NCBI GenBank assembly: GCA_017432225.1
Contig: JAFRJN010000013.1
Location: forward strand, 1-62,349
From: Candidatus Saccharimonadota bacterium
Lineage (GTDB): Bacteria; Patescibacteriota; Saccharimonadia; Saccharimonadales; Saccharimonadaceae
DNA length: 62,349 nucleotides
Direction of reading: 5' to 3'
Shown here: positions 35,550 to 44,614 of the stretch, piece after piece
How positions within the stretch are numbered: position 1 is the first letter of the stretch
Layout of the letters: every line of letters starts with the position of its first letter
Notes under the pieces: model-generated
The model's input: the letters and a program-made list of their open reading frames with translations, nothing else
Told to the model about the DNA's origin: nothing
The model's database searches: none
Position numbers and translations under genes: made by a program

Positions 35550-35948
35550 TTGAACCTTTTTCTGGAGTTTCTAGATGCCGATGGCAAATATATCCACCTC
35601 TTTAAACTGCAGCAAAATGCTCAAGATGGCGTATATCCGGTACAACAGGTGGCTTATCAATATGGCCATGTGGGGATATTTGACCAAGAGCTGGATGACC
35701 GTAACAGGGGTCGCTGGAGCAAACTTCGAGCTTTGAACGTGGCTTCGCAATGTGCGGGCTATCTACCGATGGATGAAGCTGGTATGCAGAAAGTGATGAA
35801 CTTCTTTGAAGATTCTGATCGCCGGCGCTATGTTAGAGACAATATTCGTCGAATGTTAAAAAACGACGAATGTATGTCGATTGCCGATTTGATGCAAAAA
35901 CGCTATCAAGTCGAGAAAAAGAACCGAGAAAGGAGTAAAGTTCTTTAA
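35550..35948 (+). CDS. Orphan protein of 132 residues, TTG start
   Basis: Not recognised. The start is TTG with AAAGGAG 5 bases upstream; no ATG occurs until residue 74. The sequence is soluble, with QYGHVGIFDQELDDRNRGRW and a basic C-terminal third (RRRYVRDNIRRML) that could bind nucleic acid. It lies 9 bases after the 59-residue gene. Confidence 0.7.
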   Translation: MNLFLEFLDADGKYIHLFKLQQNAQDGVYPVQQVAYQYGHVGIFDQELDDRNRGRWSKLRALNVASQCAGYLPMDEAGMQKVMNFFEDSDRRRYVRDNIRRMLKNDECMSIADLMQKRYQVEKKNRERSKVL

Positions 35949-36019
35949 AAATTTGAGAAAGGAGAAAATTGTTTTTGCTAGCTACTGATTTTTACAAAAA
36001 ACTATAGGGGGTAAGTAGA

Positions 36020-36598
36020 ATGACAAGAAAAGCAATAGGGATAACTTTTGATGACCTAGATCTCGATCCGAGGACTAGAGGATATTTGGAGAGGAATTTC
36101 TGCTCGGCTACTGATGCGATTTTGGACGGCAGGTGGATGGCATACACTAAAAGTATGCGTCCGCGACCAGATAAGCGCATGAACAAGTGGGCTCTAGACC
36201 TGATTGCAGTGTTAGAAAAAGAGGGCTTTGTGCGCCCGGCAAGCGATTTTACGTTGACTTTTAACATAAATCGTTTGTATACGGATGTCTATGACGACCT
36301 CGACATTGCAACCGGCTTTGATTACTTCGATAATGAAGGCTATGAGAACTTTCTGTCGATAACCGAAGACGAATACAGGGCTGTTACGAAAGTCCTGAAG
36401 GAGTCATTGACCGAGGATGAGAAAGAGTTTATCTCATTTCACTATGGGCTTTCCAGGGGTGGACTGTCACATACATTTACAAATACCAGAAATTTGTTTG
36501 GTCTGACCGAGAGGCAGGCAACTACGCTTGAGCTTTCAGCTTTGGCGAAATTGAGGGAGCAGGATTTGCTTCCAAAAATTCATGTCAGGGGGTGCTGA
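36020..36598 (+). CDS. Orphan protein with a sigma-70 region 4-like C-terminal domain
   Basis: A 192-residue protein. The last 70 residues have the spacing of sigma region 4: LTEDEKEFISFHYGLS (L-T-x-x-E-x-x-x-x-x-x-x-Y-G-L), then NLFGLTERQATTLELSALAK as the helix-turn-helix, then LRE. No region 2 or 3 is present, so it could be a partial sigma-like regulator or a DNA-binding protein of other function. GGGGG lies 9 bases before the ATG. A possible 12-codon leader ORF (TTG near 35969, after AAAGGAG) precedes it. It is the last gene before the rpoB terminator region. Confidence 0.75.
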   Translation: MTRKAIGITFDDLDLDPRTRGYLERNFCSATDAILDGRWMAYTKSMRPRPDKRMNKWALDLIAVLEKEGFVRPASDFTLTFNINRLYTDVYDDLDIATGFDYFDNEGYENFLSITEDEYRAVTKVLKESLTEDEKEFISFHYGLSRGGLSHTFTNTRNLFGLTERQATTLELSALAKLREQDLLPKIHVRGC

Positions 36599-36633
36599 CA
36601 TCAGAAAACCAAGGGACGCGTCCTTTCTTGAAT

Positions 36634-36667
36634 AAAAAATCCCCTCGGCTTTTGCCGGGGGATTTTT
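36634..36667 (+). terminator. Terminator of the orphan operon
   Basis: AAAAATCCCC pairs GGGGATTTTT with an inner CGGC/GCCG and a TTTT loop, followed by T. Confidence 0.9.
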
Positions 36668-36728
36668 GATGTCTAGGATTTTGATTAGTGAGACTTTGAT
36701 GGCGGATTTATATTTAGATTTTTACCCC

Positions 36729-36757
36729 AAAAAACACCTTCAACGTAGGTGTTTTTT
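36729..36757. terminator. Bidirectional terminator
   Basis: AAAAAACACC (36729-36738) and GGTGTTTTTT (36748-36757) form a perfect 10-bp stem with T runs in both directions. Confidence 0.88.
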
Positions 36758-36813
36758 AGACATATATAAGCTCTCAACTTTTTCCCCAAGCCGACTCGCA
36801 GTTAGTTAGCTTA
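36729..36813 (-). ncRNA. Candidate small RNA between the orphan operon and rpoB
   Basis: Minus-strand promoter: TTGCAA (36848-36843), 17-base spacer, TATAAT (36825-36820). The predicted transcript starts near 36813 and ends at the 36757-36729 terminator, about 85 nt. It contains AAGCT and AGCTT segments able to close a stem around a purine-rich loop with TTGGGGAAAAAG. No ORF and no family recognised. Confidence 0.5.
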
Positions 36814-36899
36814 AGTATTATTATACGCACGTGACGACGCGATTGCAAGCCTAAAATTGAAAATTTTTTGAAAAAAGTGTGGAAAACTAATTTTGGCCC

Positions 36900-36928
36900 T
36901 TGTATTTTTGCAGAATCTGTGCTAAACT
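36900..36928 (+). promoter_or_regulatory. rpoB promoter
   Basis: TTGTAT (36900-36905), 17-base spacer ending TGTGC, TAAACT (36923-36928). The leader includes TTCTA (36983-36987) pairing TAGAA (37026-37030) stacked directly on GCAGT (37000-37004) pairing ACTGC (37021-37025). Confidence 0.55.
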
Positions 36929-37085
36929 TGATATTAAGAAGTAGTGTGCTCTGTTTCAAAAATCTGAAGAAATCTGGCGAATTTCTAGGGGGAGACTGGG
37001 CAGTAATCTTCGGCGCTGAGACTGCTAGAAGTTGTGAGGGCTTTTGGTGGTCGAAAAGATACTAAACACTAATAAAAGAGGTAAG

Positions 37086-40000
37086 ATGGCGACAAAACCA
37101 AGCGACAAGCGCCTGTTCTTCACTGAAGAAGACAAGGCAGTAGAAGTCCCAGATATGGTGGAACACCAGAAGAGATCTTGGGAAGACTTCATCGAAAACG
37201 GTTTGCAAGAGGTTTTTGACGAGTTGAATCCGATTGACGATTACACCGGTCAGAAGTTCTCGCTCCGTTTCAAAGAATATAAATTTAAGGAGCCTCAGGA
37301 ATCTGAGAAGGAAGCCAAGTACAATTTGGCGACCTATGAGAAGCCGCTCTATGTAGTGGTTGAGCTCGAAAACAAGAAAACTAAAACCAAGAAAAAGCAA
37401 GAGATTTACTTCGGTAACTATCCTTGTATGACTGAAAGGGCGACCTTTATCATCAATGGTACCGAGCGCGTGATTGTATCGCAGTTGATTCGGTCGGCTG
37501 GGGTGTTTTTCACCGCAGAGAATATCGGGGTGAAGAACCTCTACGGAGCCAAGGTGATCCCAGGGCGGGGTGCGTGGCTCGAGTTTGAGACTACGGCCAA
37601 CGGTGCGATTAACGTCAAGATTGACCGCCGTCGCAAGATTCCGGTAACGACATTCCTCCGGGCTCTTGGTATGAAGGAATCTGAAATTAAGAAAGCCTTT
37701 GAAAAAATCGACAATGGCGAGAAGAGCTACATCCAGGCTACTCTCGAAAAGGACCCATCTTCTACGCAAGGTGAGGCACTTCTTGAGGTGTACCGAAGGA
37801 TTCGTCCGGGTGACCTCGCTACGGTAGAGAACGCGAAGTCGATGATCGACCGGATGTTCTTTGACCCGAAGCGGTATGACTATTCCAAGGTCGGTCGGTT
37901 TAAGATGAATCGCAGGCTTGGATTTGATACGCCAAACGAGCCAGAATATCGCACTCTACAGATGAAGGATGTAATTGCAATCATTACAGAGATTATTCGT
38001 CTCAATAATACGCAAGATCCAGCGGACGATATCGACTCTTTGTCGAACCGTCGTGTGAAGTTGGTCGGCGAGCTGGTCCAGAGACAATTCCGTCTGGGGA
38101 TGCTGCGCCTGCAGAGAAACATCCTCGATAGGATGTCGATGGCTAATCCAGATGACGCGGTACCAATGCAGCTAATCAATCCACGTCCAGTAGTAGCAGC
38201 AGTGAAAGAATTTTTCTCAACCTCACAGCTTTCACAGTTGATGGACGAAGTTAACCCATTCTCCGAGCTTGCACATAAGCGCCGGTTAAGCTCGATGGGT
38301 CCTGGTGGTCTCACTCGGGAGCGCGCGGGCTTTGACGTGCGTGACGCTCACCCGACTCACTACGGTAGAATTTGTACGGTAGAGACACCAGAAGGTGGTA
38401 ACGTAGGTCTGGTTCTAAACCTCGCTACTTACGCCCGGATTAACGAGTACGGCTTTATTGAGGCTCCTTATCGGGTAGTAAAGAACGGCAAGGTGACTGA
38501 CGAAGTCGTTTTCATGGATGCAGCGACCGAAGATGACAAGATCATCGCGGACGCTTCAGTAAAGATTGATAAAAACGGTAAATTTGTCGAAGACTGGGTA
38601 TCAGCCCGGGTTCACGGTAAGCCAGCCCAGGTAGAAGCTAAAAGGGTGACTCACGTGGATGCAGCGCACAAAGAGATTCTCGGTGTGTCGGCAAGCTTGA
38701 TTCCATTTGTAGAAAAAAACCGTGTTGACCGGTCTCTGATGGCCTGCGCCATGCAGAAACAAGCAGTGCCACTGCTTCGTACCGATAACCCAATCGTGGG
38801 TACCGGTATCGAGGGCGCGGTAGCTCGCAACACTTCGCAGCTAATCGTAGCAGAAGGTGCGGGTGAAGTAATCAAGGCTGATGGTGAATCGGTGATTGTC
38901 AAATATGACAAGGGTGGTCAGCACGAATACAAGATCACTCACTTTGAAAAGACTAATGATGACCGCTGTTACAACCAGCGCTGTGTGGCCTGGAGAGGCG
39001 AGAAAGTCAAGAAGGGCGATGTCCTGATTGAGGGTGCATCAGTTCATAATAAAGAACTAGCCCTTGGCCGCGACCTTCTTGTAGCTTTCATGCCATGGCG
39101 TGGTTACAACATGGACGACGCGATCGTGATTTCCAATAGATTGGTCGAGGATGATACTCTCACCTCTATCAATATCAAAGATTTCGACGTAGAAGTCCGT
39201 GATACCAAGCTTGGTCCAGAGCAGGTGACTAGAGACATTCCAAATGTTTCGGAACACTCGCTCCGCCACCTTGGCGAAGATGGTATCGTGACGATTGGCT
39301 CGGAAGTCCGAAACGGCGACATCCTCGTTGGTAAGATTACACCAAAGGGTGAAAGAGAGCTTTCCTCTGAAGAGAGACTGCTCCGCGCCATCTTTGGTGA
39401 GAAGGCTAACGATGTCCGCGACACTTCAGTACGGATGAACGGTTCTTCGGTAGGTAAAGTTGTAGACGTTCGCGTTTACGATGCCGAGAAATGTCGTGAG
39501 CAAGGCCACGAACTAAAGGCTGGTGTATTGAAGCAGATTAAGATTTATGTTGCAGAAATGCGCAAAATCGGCGTCGGTGATAAGCTAGCTGGTCGGCATG
39601 GTAACAAGGGTGTGGTTTCTAGAGTGCTACCAGTAGAAGATATGCCATTTATGGAAGATGGTACGCCAATTGACATTCTTTTGTCGCCAATGGGTGTGCC
39701 TTCGCGTATGAACCTCGGGCAGCTCTTTGAAATCCACCTTGGTATGGCGGCGAGAGCTCTAGGCTACACAGTAGCAACTCCTCCGTTTAACGGGGTGCCA
39801 GACGAAGTGATTTCCGATGAGCTCGAAAAGGCTGGCTTCTCTAGAGATGGTAAGGTTCAGCTCTATGATGGTCTCACCGGTGAGCCATTTGATGGTAGGA
39901 CTTCGGTAGGTGTAATGCACATGCTGAAGCTTCACCACATGGTAGAGGATAAGATTCACGCACGTTCGACTGGTCCTTACACGATGGTGACCCAGCAGCC

Positions 40001-40520
40001 GCTCGGTGGTAAAGCTCAGAACGGTGGTCAGAGATTTGGGGAAATGGAGGTATGGGCGCTCGAAGCTTACGGTGCAGCTACTACCCTCCAGGAAATGCTT
40101 ACCATTAAGTCAGATGACGTTTACGGACGGGCCAAGGCGTATGAAGCTATCATTAAACACGAGCCGATTGAGGGGCCAAAGCTCCCAGAAGGCTTTAACG
40201 TGCTAGTGAAAGAGCTTCAAGGTTTGGGGCTCAAAGTAGATCTCTTGGATCACGGTGAATCGTCAGATGCAGGTGACGTGATTGAAAAGACTTCAAGAGA
40301 AATTGAAAAGAGTAAAGATGATCAATCGATTTATGATCAACACAAGAAAGATACCGAACCAAACATCGTAGACCTCGATGAAAATGAGGCAGCCGCGATG
40401 ATGGCGGAAGAAGGTATTGAAATAACAGAGGCGGATGAGGACCTAGATTCTGAACTTCCCGAGGAAGAACCAGAGGAAGAATTAGGTGAGGGTACCATTG
40501 ACCTCGGAGAGGAGTTCTAA
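37086..40520 (+). CDS. rpoB: RNA polymerase beta subunit
   Basis: Catalytic-core subunit (1144 residues). The rifampicin-pocket region SQLSQLMDEVNPFSELAHKR and RLSSMGPGGLTRERAGFDVR keep the usual Gln, Asp, Ser, His, Arg and Ser positions, with Phe-to-Leu, Asn-to-Val and Leu-to-Met changes against E. coli. GDKLAGRHGNKGVVS and MPWRGYNMDDAIVIS are intact. The C-terminus is a long acidic tail. The start at 37086 follows AGAGGTAAG; an in-frame upstream start at 37044 lacks a site. It is transcribed with rpoC. Confidence 0.97.
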   Translation: MATKPSDKRLFFTEEDKAVEVPDMVEHQKRSWEDFIENGLQEVFDELNPIDDYTGQKFSLRFKEYKFKEPQESEKEAKYNLATYEKPLYVVVELENKKTKTKKKQEIYFGNYPCMTERATFIINGTERVIVSQLIRSAGVFFTAENIGVKNLYGAKVIPGRGAWLEFETTANGAINVKIDRRRKIPVTTFLRALGMKESEIKKAFEKIDNGEKSYIQATLEKDPSSTQGEALLEVYRRIRPGDLATVENAKSMIDRMFFDPKRYDYSKVGRFKMNRRLGFDTPNEPEYRTLQMKDVIAIITEIIRLNNTQDPADDIDSLSNRRVKLVGELVQRQFRLGMLRLQRNILDRMSMANPDDAVPMQLINPRPVVAAVKEFFSTSQLSQLMDEVNPFSELAHKRRLSSMGPGGLTRERAGFDVRDAHPTHYGRICTVETPEGGNVGLVLNLATYARINEYGFIEAPYRVVKNGKVTDEVVFMDAATEDDKIIADASVKIDKNGKFVEDWVSARVHGKPAQVEAKRVTHVDAAHKEILGVSASLIPFVEKNRVDRSLMACAMQKQAVPLLRTDNPIVGTGIEGAVARNTSQLIVAEGAGEVIKADGESVIVKYDKGGQHEYKITHFEKTNDDRCYNQRCVAWRGEKVKKGDVLIEGASVHNKELALGRDLLVAFMPWRGYNMDDAIVISNRLVEDDTLTSINIKDFDVEVRDTKLGPEQVTRDIPNVSEHSLRHLGEDGIVTIGSEVRNGDILVGKITPKGERELSSEERLLRAIFGEKANDVRDTSVRMNGSSVGKVVDVRVYDAEKCREQGHELKAGVLKQIKIYVAEMRKIGVGDKLAGRHGNKGVVSRVLPVEDMPFMEDGTPIDILLSPMGVPSRMNLGQLFEIHLGMAARALGYTVATPPFNGVPDEVISDELEKAGFSRDGKVQLYDGLTGEPFDGRTSVGVMHMLKLHHMVEDKIHARSTGPYTMVTQQPLGGKAQNGGQRFGEMEVWALEAYGAATTLQEMLTIKSDDVYGRAKAYEAIIKHEPIEGPKLPEGFNVLVKELQGLGLKVDLLDHGESSDAGDVIEKTSREIEKSKDDQSIYDQHKKDTEPNIVDLDENEAAAMMAEEGIEITEADEDLDSELPEEEPEEELGEGTIDLGEEF

Positions 40521-40521
40521 T

Positions 40522-43500
40522 ATGGCATGGATGGATAACTTTATCAGCGCTTCAGACTTCGATTCGATTCGGCTCAGCGTAGCAAGTCGCGACGACATCT
40601 TGAATTGGAGCTATGGCGAAGTAACAAAGCCAGAAACTATCAACTATCGGACCCAGAAACCAGAGCGGGACGGCTTGTTCTGCGAAAGAATCTTCGGGCC
40701 AACCAAGGATATTAATCCGCACGATTCTAAACTCAAAGGTGTGCGGAGCCGTGAGGCGGCGGTCGACAAAGAGGGTAACCTCGTAACCAAGTCGATCACC
40801 CGTCGTGAGCGGATGGGCCACATTGCCTTGGCTGCACCAGTGGCGCACATTTGGTTTATGCGTGGCGTGCCTTCCGCATTGTCACTACTTTTGGACATTA
40901 CAGTGAAGAACATCGAAAAAGTAGTTTACTTTGCTACGTATCTTATCACTGATGCCAAGACAGAGGCGATTCAGGCGGTTTTGGAGCAGCTAGAGCAACA
41001 GACTACGGCGGCTCGAGAAGCGATTAAGATTCGCTACGCCGAGGCGGCTAAAGCCAAAGATGCAGACGTCAAGGCTCTCTCCGAACAGCAAGAAGAAGAG
41101 ATGAAAGCTCTCGACGATGATTATACCGCAAGAAAGGTTCTACTTGAATCGTTTAAGAAGGGTGGCGTGATTGCAGAAGTCGATTATCGTAATCTTCCAG
41201 AAGAATATGAAGAGCTGATTACGGTGGAAATGGGTGCGACCGCAATCAAGAAGATGCTTGACGAGATTGATCTTGATAAATTGATCGAATCGCTCAAGAA
41301 AGAGGCTGAAGAAGCTAAAGGTCAGAAGGAAAAGAAGATTCAGAAGCGCCTCAAGACCCTCGAGGGGATGCAGGCAGCTGGCATCAAACCAGAAGATTTG
41401 GTCCTCACGGTAATTCCAGTGATTCCGCCGGATCTTCGCCCAATGATTGCCCTTCCTGGTGGTCGGTTTGCGACTTCTGATCTTAACGACCTCTATCGCC
41501 GGGTGATTAACCGTAACAACCGTCTCAAGAAATTGATGGATTTGAACGCGCCAGAGGTGATTTGTAGAAACGAAATGCGGATGCTGCAAGAGGCGGTCGA
41601 TGCACTGATTGACAACTCGGCAGCTCATGGCTCTAGAGGTGCGAACTCGACTAACGGTCGGAGAAGGCTCAAATCTCTGTCTGACCTCCTTAAGGGTAAG
41701 CAGGGTCGCTTCCGCCAGAACCTTCTGGGTAAGCGCGTGGACTACTCTGGTCGCTCGGTGATCGTGGTAGGTCCAGAACTAAAACTCAACGAATGCGGTC
41801 TGCCAAAGCAGATGGCGCTCGAGCTATTTAAGCCATTTGTGATTTCTTGGCTAATCGGCCATGAGCACGCAAACAACATCCGGGCAGCTTCGAGACTGAT
41901 TGAGGCGAAGGAAACTATCGTCTGGGATGCGCTCGACGAGGTGATTGAGGGTAAATATGTACTCCTCAACCGTGCTCCGTCGCTTCACCGTTTGTCGGTG
42001 CAGGCGTTCCAGCCGAGATTGATTGACGGTAAAGCAATCAAGCTTCATCCACTCGTAGCATCTGGGTTTAACGCGGACTACGATGGTGATCAGATGGCGG
42101 TGCACTTGCCACTTTCTGAAGGTGCCCAGATGGAAGCTAAAGAGCTGATGACGGCAGAGAAAAACCTTTTGAAGCCGGCTGATGGGTCTCCAGTTTTGGC
42201 AATTTACCAGGATGTAGTGCTCGGTGCGTATTATTTGACTTACGATAAGCCAGGTACAGACACCGACAAACCAAAGGCTTTCTCCTCTGTTTATGAGGCG
42301 GAAATGGCCTACGAGCAGGGTGTGATTGCGCTGCAGACACCGATTCGCGTGTTTGCCAAGAAGGAAGTGCGTAATACTACGCTTGGACGGGTGATTTTCA
42401 ACGAAATTCTCCCAGAAGATTATCCGTATGACAACTCGGTACAGACCAAGAAGCACCTTTCCAAGGTGATGGCGAATATCTTTGATATGTACGGGGCAGA
42501 GACTACGGTCAAGACTGCTGACGCACTCAAAGATTTGGCATTTGAATACGAGACGGTGGCTTCGATTTCGACGGCGAAGGACGATTATCCGACTTACGAC
42601 GAAATCGACGACTTTATCGCTGAAGGTGATGCCAAGACTGCAATGATTCAGCAAGATTTCAACGATGGTCTTACCACTGAAGAAGAGCGTTATCGGTTAA
42701 CTATCGCCAACTGGCGTGATATTGACGGTAAAATTTCTGACTTCTTGTCTTCCAAGCTATCAGAGATGGACACCGACATCGCGGTGATGGTGAACTCGGG
42801 TGCTCGTGGTAATATCTCAAACATCAAGCTCGCTTCGGCAGAGATTGGTATCATGGTGGATATTAACAACAATGAAATTGAGCTTCCAGTGAAATCTTCA
42901 TACAAGAAAGGTCTCAACACTCTGGAATCCTTTATCGCAACGCGGGGTGCGCGTCAGGGGCAGGTGTCGACGGCTCTACGTACGGCAGATTCTGGGTACC
43001 TCACTCGGCGTCTCGTAGATGTGTCTCAAGATGTATTTACCACTGACGAAGAGGCGGAAGATCCAGGCTTCGTGGTTTACAAGAACGAAACTGAGGTTTC
43101 GGGTATTGGGTTCTCGATGCGGATTGCTGGGCGCTATACTGCAGAGGCTATCCCAGGCTATCTGGAAGCGGATGAGCTGATTACTAAAGAAGTAGCAGAA
43201 CAGATTGAAAATGACGAAAATATCCAGTCGGTGAAGATTCAGTCGATTCTCTCGACGACGGCGGTAAATGGCGTCCCACGCAAGGCTTACGGTGTCGATA
43301 TGTCTACTCGTATGCTGGTGGCGGCGAATGAGCCGGTCGGGGTGATTGCAGCGCAGTCGCTCGGTGAGCCAGGTACGCAGCTGACGCTTGATACCAAGCA
43401 CGGCTCTGGTGTGGCAGGTTCTGGTGCAATCGCTCGAGGTCTTCCTCGTGTAGAGGAGCTACTTGAGGCTCGTACACCAAAGGGTCAGGCTTATGTTTCG

Positions 43501-44355
43501 CCAATTAGCGGTGTAGTGACAGTGACCGAAGAGGGCAACCACTATACGGTAAAGGTAGAGGCGCAAGCTGGGCCGGTGATAAAGATTGATCTAGAAGGTC
43601 GCAGACCAGCGGTGAAAGACGGCGAAACTGTAAAGGCTGGAGCAACGCTGATTCGCAAGAGCGGCGACAAACCAGCGGTAAAAGCAGCGGAAGCTGGTAA
43701 TGTACAGCTGGTCAAGGATGCGATTTTGCTCGTAACTGAATCAGAAGAGAGCGCAGAAATCAAGATTCCTAACGACGCAGAAGTGATTGTAAAGACTGGT
43801 GATACGGTAGAGGCTGGTGATAGACTTACGACCGGGTCTCTTAACCTTCAGGATTTGATGAACTACAAGGGCATCGAAGAGACTGAACGCTACATCATGA
43901 ACGACGTGCTTTCGGTTTACTCGGCACAAGGTCATGAAATTTCGCCAAAGCACCTTGAGATCTTGGTTCGCCAAATGTTCTCTAAGGTAGAGGTAAAAGA
44001 GCCAGGCGATACACGGTTTATCTCTGGCGAAATCGTCTCGCGGGCGGATATGTTAGCAGAAAACGAAGCGGTAGAGAAAGCCGGTAAGACTCCAGCGACT
44101 TACATCAATAAGTTGCTTGGTATTACCAAGGTCTCGATTTACTCGGATTCGTTCCTCTCGGCGGCGTCCTTCCAGGATACTACACGTGTCTTGATTGGCG
44201 CAGCGATCCGGGGTTCGGTGGATCATCTCCGTGGCCTCAAGGAAAACGTGATCATTGGTCGCAAGATTCCAGTAGGTACAGGGGTGGCCCCAATCGAGGA
44301 TTTTGAGACATCAGATAGCAAAGTCCCAACCGAGGAAGACCTAGAAAACCTCTAG
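40522..44355 (+). CDS. rpoC: RNA polymerase beta' subunit lacking both zinc-binding sites
   Basis: Catalytic-core subunit (1277 residues). The Mg-binding motif is NADYDGDQ at 517-524 (Tyr for the usual Phe). Clamp helices (LKKLMDLNAPEVICRNEMRM) and the trigger-loop segment GARQGQVSTALRTADSGYLT are present. The N-terminal zinc ribbon, normally four Cys just after FGPTKD, is replaced by INPHDSKLKGVRSREAAV (residues 64-81). The second zinc site (C-x6-C-x2-C-Y-G region) reads STTAVNGVPRKAYG, and its first Cys region reads TTDEEAEDPG. A Lys/Glu coiled-coil insertion lies at about 150-270. The ATG at 40522 follows the rpoB stop by one base. Confidence 0.96.
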   Translation: MAWMDNFISASDFDSIRLSVASRDDILNWSYGEVTKPETINYRTQKPERDGLFCERIFGPTKDINPHDSKLKGVRSREAAVDKEGNLVTKSITRRERMGHIALAAPVAHIWFMRGVPSALSLLLDITVKNIEKVVYFATYLITDAKTEAIQAVLEQLEQQTTAAREAIKIRYAEAAKAKDADVKALSEQQEEEMKALDDDYTARKVLLESFKKGGVIAEVDYRNLPEEYEELITVEMGATAIKKMLDEIDLDKLIESLKKEAEEAKGQKEKKIQKRLKTLEGMQAAGIKPEDLVLTVIPVIPPDLRPMIALPGGRFATSDLNDLYRRVINRNNRLKKLMDLNAPEVICRNEMRMLQEAVDALIDNSAAHGSRGANSTNGRRRLKSLSDLLKGKQGRFRQNLLGKRVDYSGRSVIVVGPELKLNECGLPKQMALELFKPFVISWLIGHEHANNIRAASRLIEAKETIVWDALDEVIEGKYVLLNRAPSLHRLSVQAFQPRLIDGKAIKLHPLVASGFNADYDGDQMAVHLPLSEGAQMEAKELMTAEKNLLKPADGSPVLAIYQDVVLGAYYLTYDKPGTDTDKPKAFSSVYEAEMAYEQGVIALQTPIRVFAKKEVRNTTLGRVIFNEILPEDYPYDNSVQTKKHLSKVMANIFDMYGAETTVKTADALKDLAFEYETVASISTAKDDYPTYDEIDDFIAEGDAKTAMIQQDFNDGLTTEEERYRLTIANWRDIDGKISDFLSSKLSEMDTDIAVMVNSGARGNISNIKLASAEIGIMVDINNNEIELPVKSSYKKGLNTLESFIATRGARQGQVSTALRTADSGYLTRRLVDVSQDVFTTDEEAEDPGFVVYKNETEVSGIGFSMRIAGRYTAEAIPGYLEADELITKEVAEQIENDENIQSVKIQSILSTTAVNGVPRKAYGVDMSTRMLVAANEPVGVIAAQSLGEPGTQLTLDTKHGSGVAGSGAIARGLPRVEELLEARTPKGQAYVSPISGVVTVTEEGNHYTVKVEAQAGPVIKIDLEGRRPAVKDGETVKAGATLIRKSGDKPAVKAAEAGNVQLVKDAILLVTESEESAEIKIPNDAEVIVKTGDTVEAGDRLTTGSLNLQDLMNYKGIEETERYIMNDVLSVYSAQGHEISPKHLEILVRQMFSKVEVKEPGDTRFISGEIVSRADMLAENEAVEKAGKTPATYINKLLGITKVSIYSDSFLSAASFQDTTRVLIGAAIRGSVDHLRGLKENVIIGRKIPVGTGVAPIEDFETSDSKVPTEEDLENL

Positions 44356-44360
44356 ACTAG

Positions 44361-44389
44361 TGGCCTTTTCTCCGGAGGAGAAAAGGCCA
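44361..44389 (+). terminator. Perfect hairpin after rpoC
   Basis: TGGCCTTTTCTCC and GGAGAAAAGGCCA form a 13-bp stem with a 3-base loop. No T run follows, so it may protect the rpoBC mRNA 3' end ahead of the true terminator. Confidence 0.6.
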
Positions 44390-44407
44390 GCAAAAGAGGC
44401 CAGTAAG

Positions 44408-44444
44408 AAAATCGAACCGAAAGTGAATTCCGGTTCGATTTTTT
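44408..44444 (+). terminator. rpoBC terminator
   Basis: AAAATCGAACCG pairs CGGTTCGATTTT around an 11-base loop, followed by T. Confidence 0.88.
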
Positions 44445-44485
44445 GATTATATCTTCATATTTCTTTCAGAAATATAAAGTGGGGC

Positions 44486-44514
44486 TTGACTTTTTGTGGT
44501 GGGTGTGATATAAT
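44486..44514 (+). promoter_or_regulatory. Promoter of the 191-residue orphan
   Basis: TTGACT (44486-44491), 17-base spacer ending GTGTGA, TATAAT (44509-44514). The leader of about 95 bases holds a GCCAGA/TCTGGC hairpin and a short ORF (ATG 44523, six codons). Confidence 0.7.
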
Positions 44515-44614
44515 AAGGGGTGATGGTAGTTTTGGGGGTATAGATGTAACTGTAAACAATCGCCAGACCAAAAATCTGGCACCATTGAACTTTGAATTTT
44601 TGGAGGTGGAAAAC

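Larger units (their letters stand above)
36599..37085. other. Intergenic region upstream of rpoB
   Basis: No protein gene was seen. In order it holds a small GGACGCGTCC hairpin, a strong terminator (36634-36667), a bidirectional terminator (36729-36757), a minus-strand small-RNA candidate (36729-36813, promoter to 36848), and the rpoB promoter (36900-36928) with a leader of about 150 bases. Confidence 0.7.

Noticed and set aside
41851-42654. 267-codon ORF antisense to rpoC
   Set aside because: Shadow of the rpoC reading frame with unlikely composition and no start signals.
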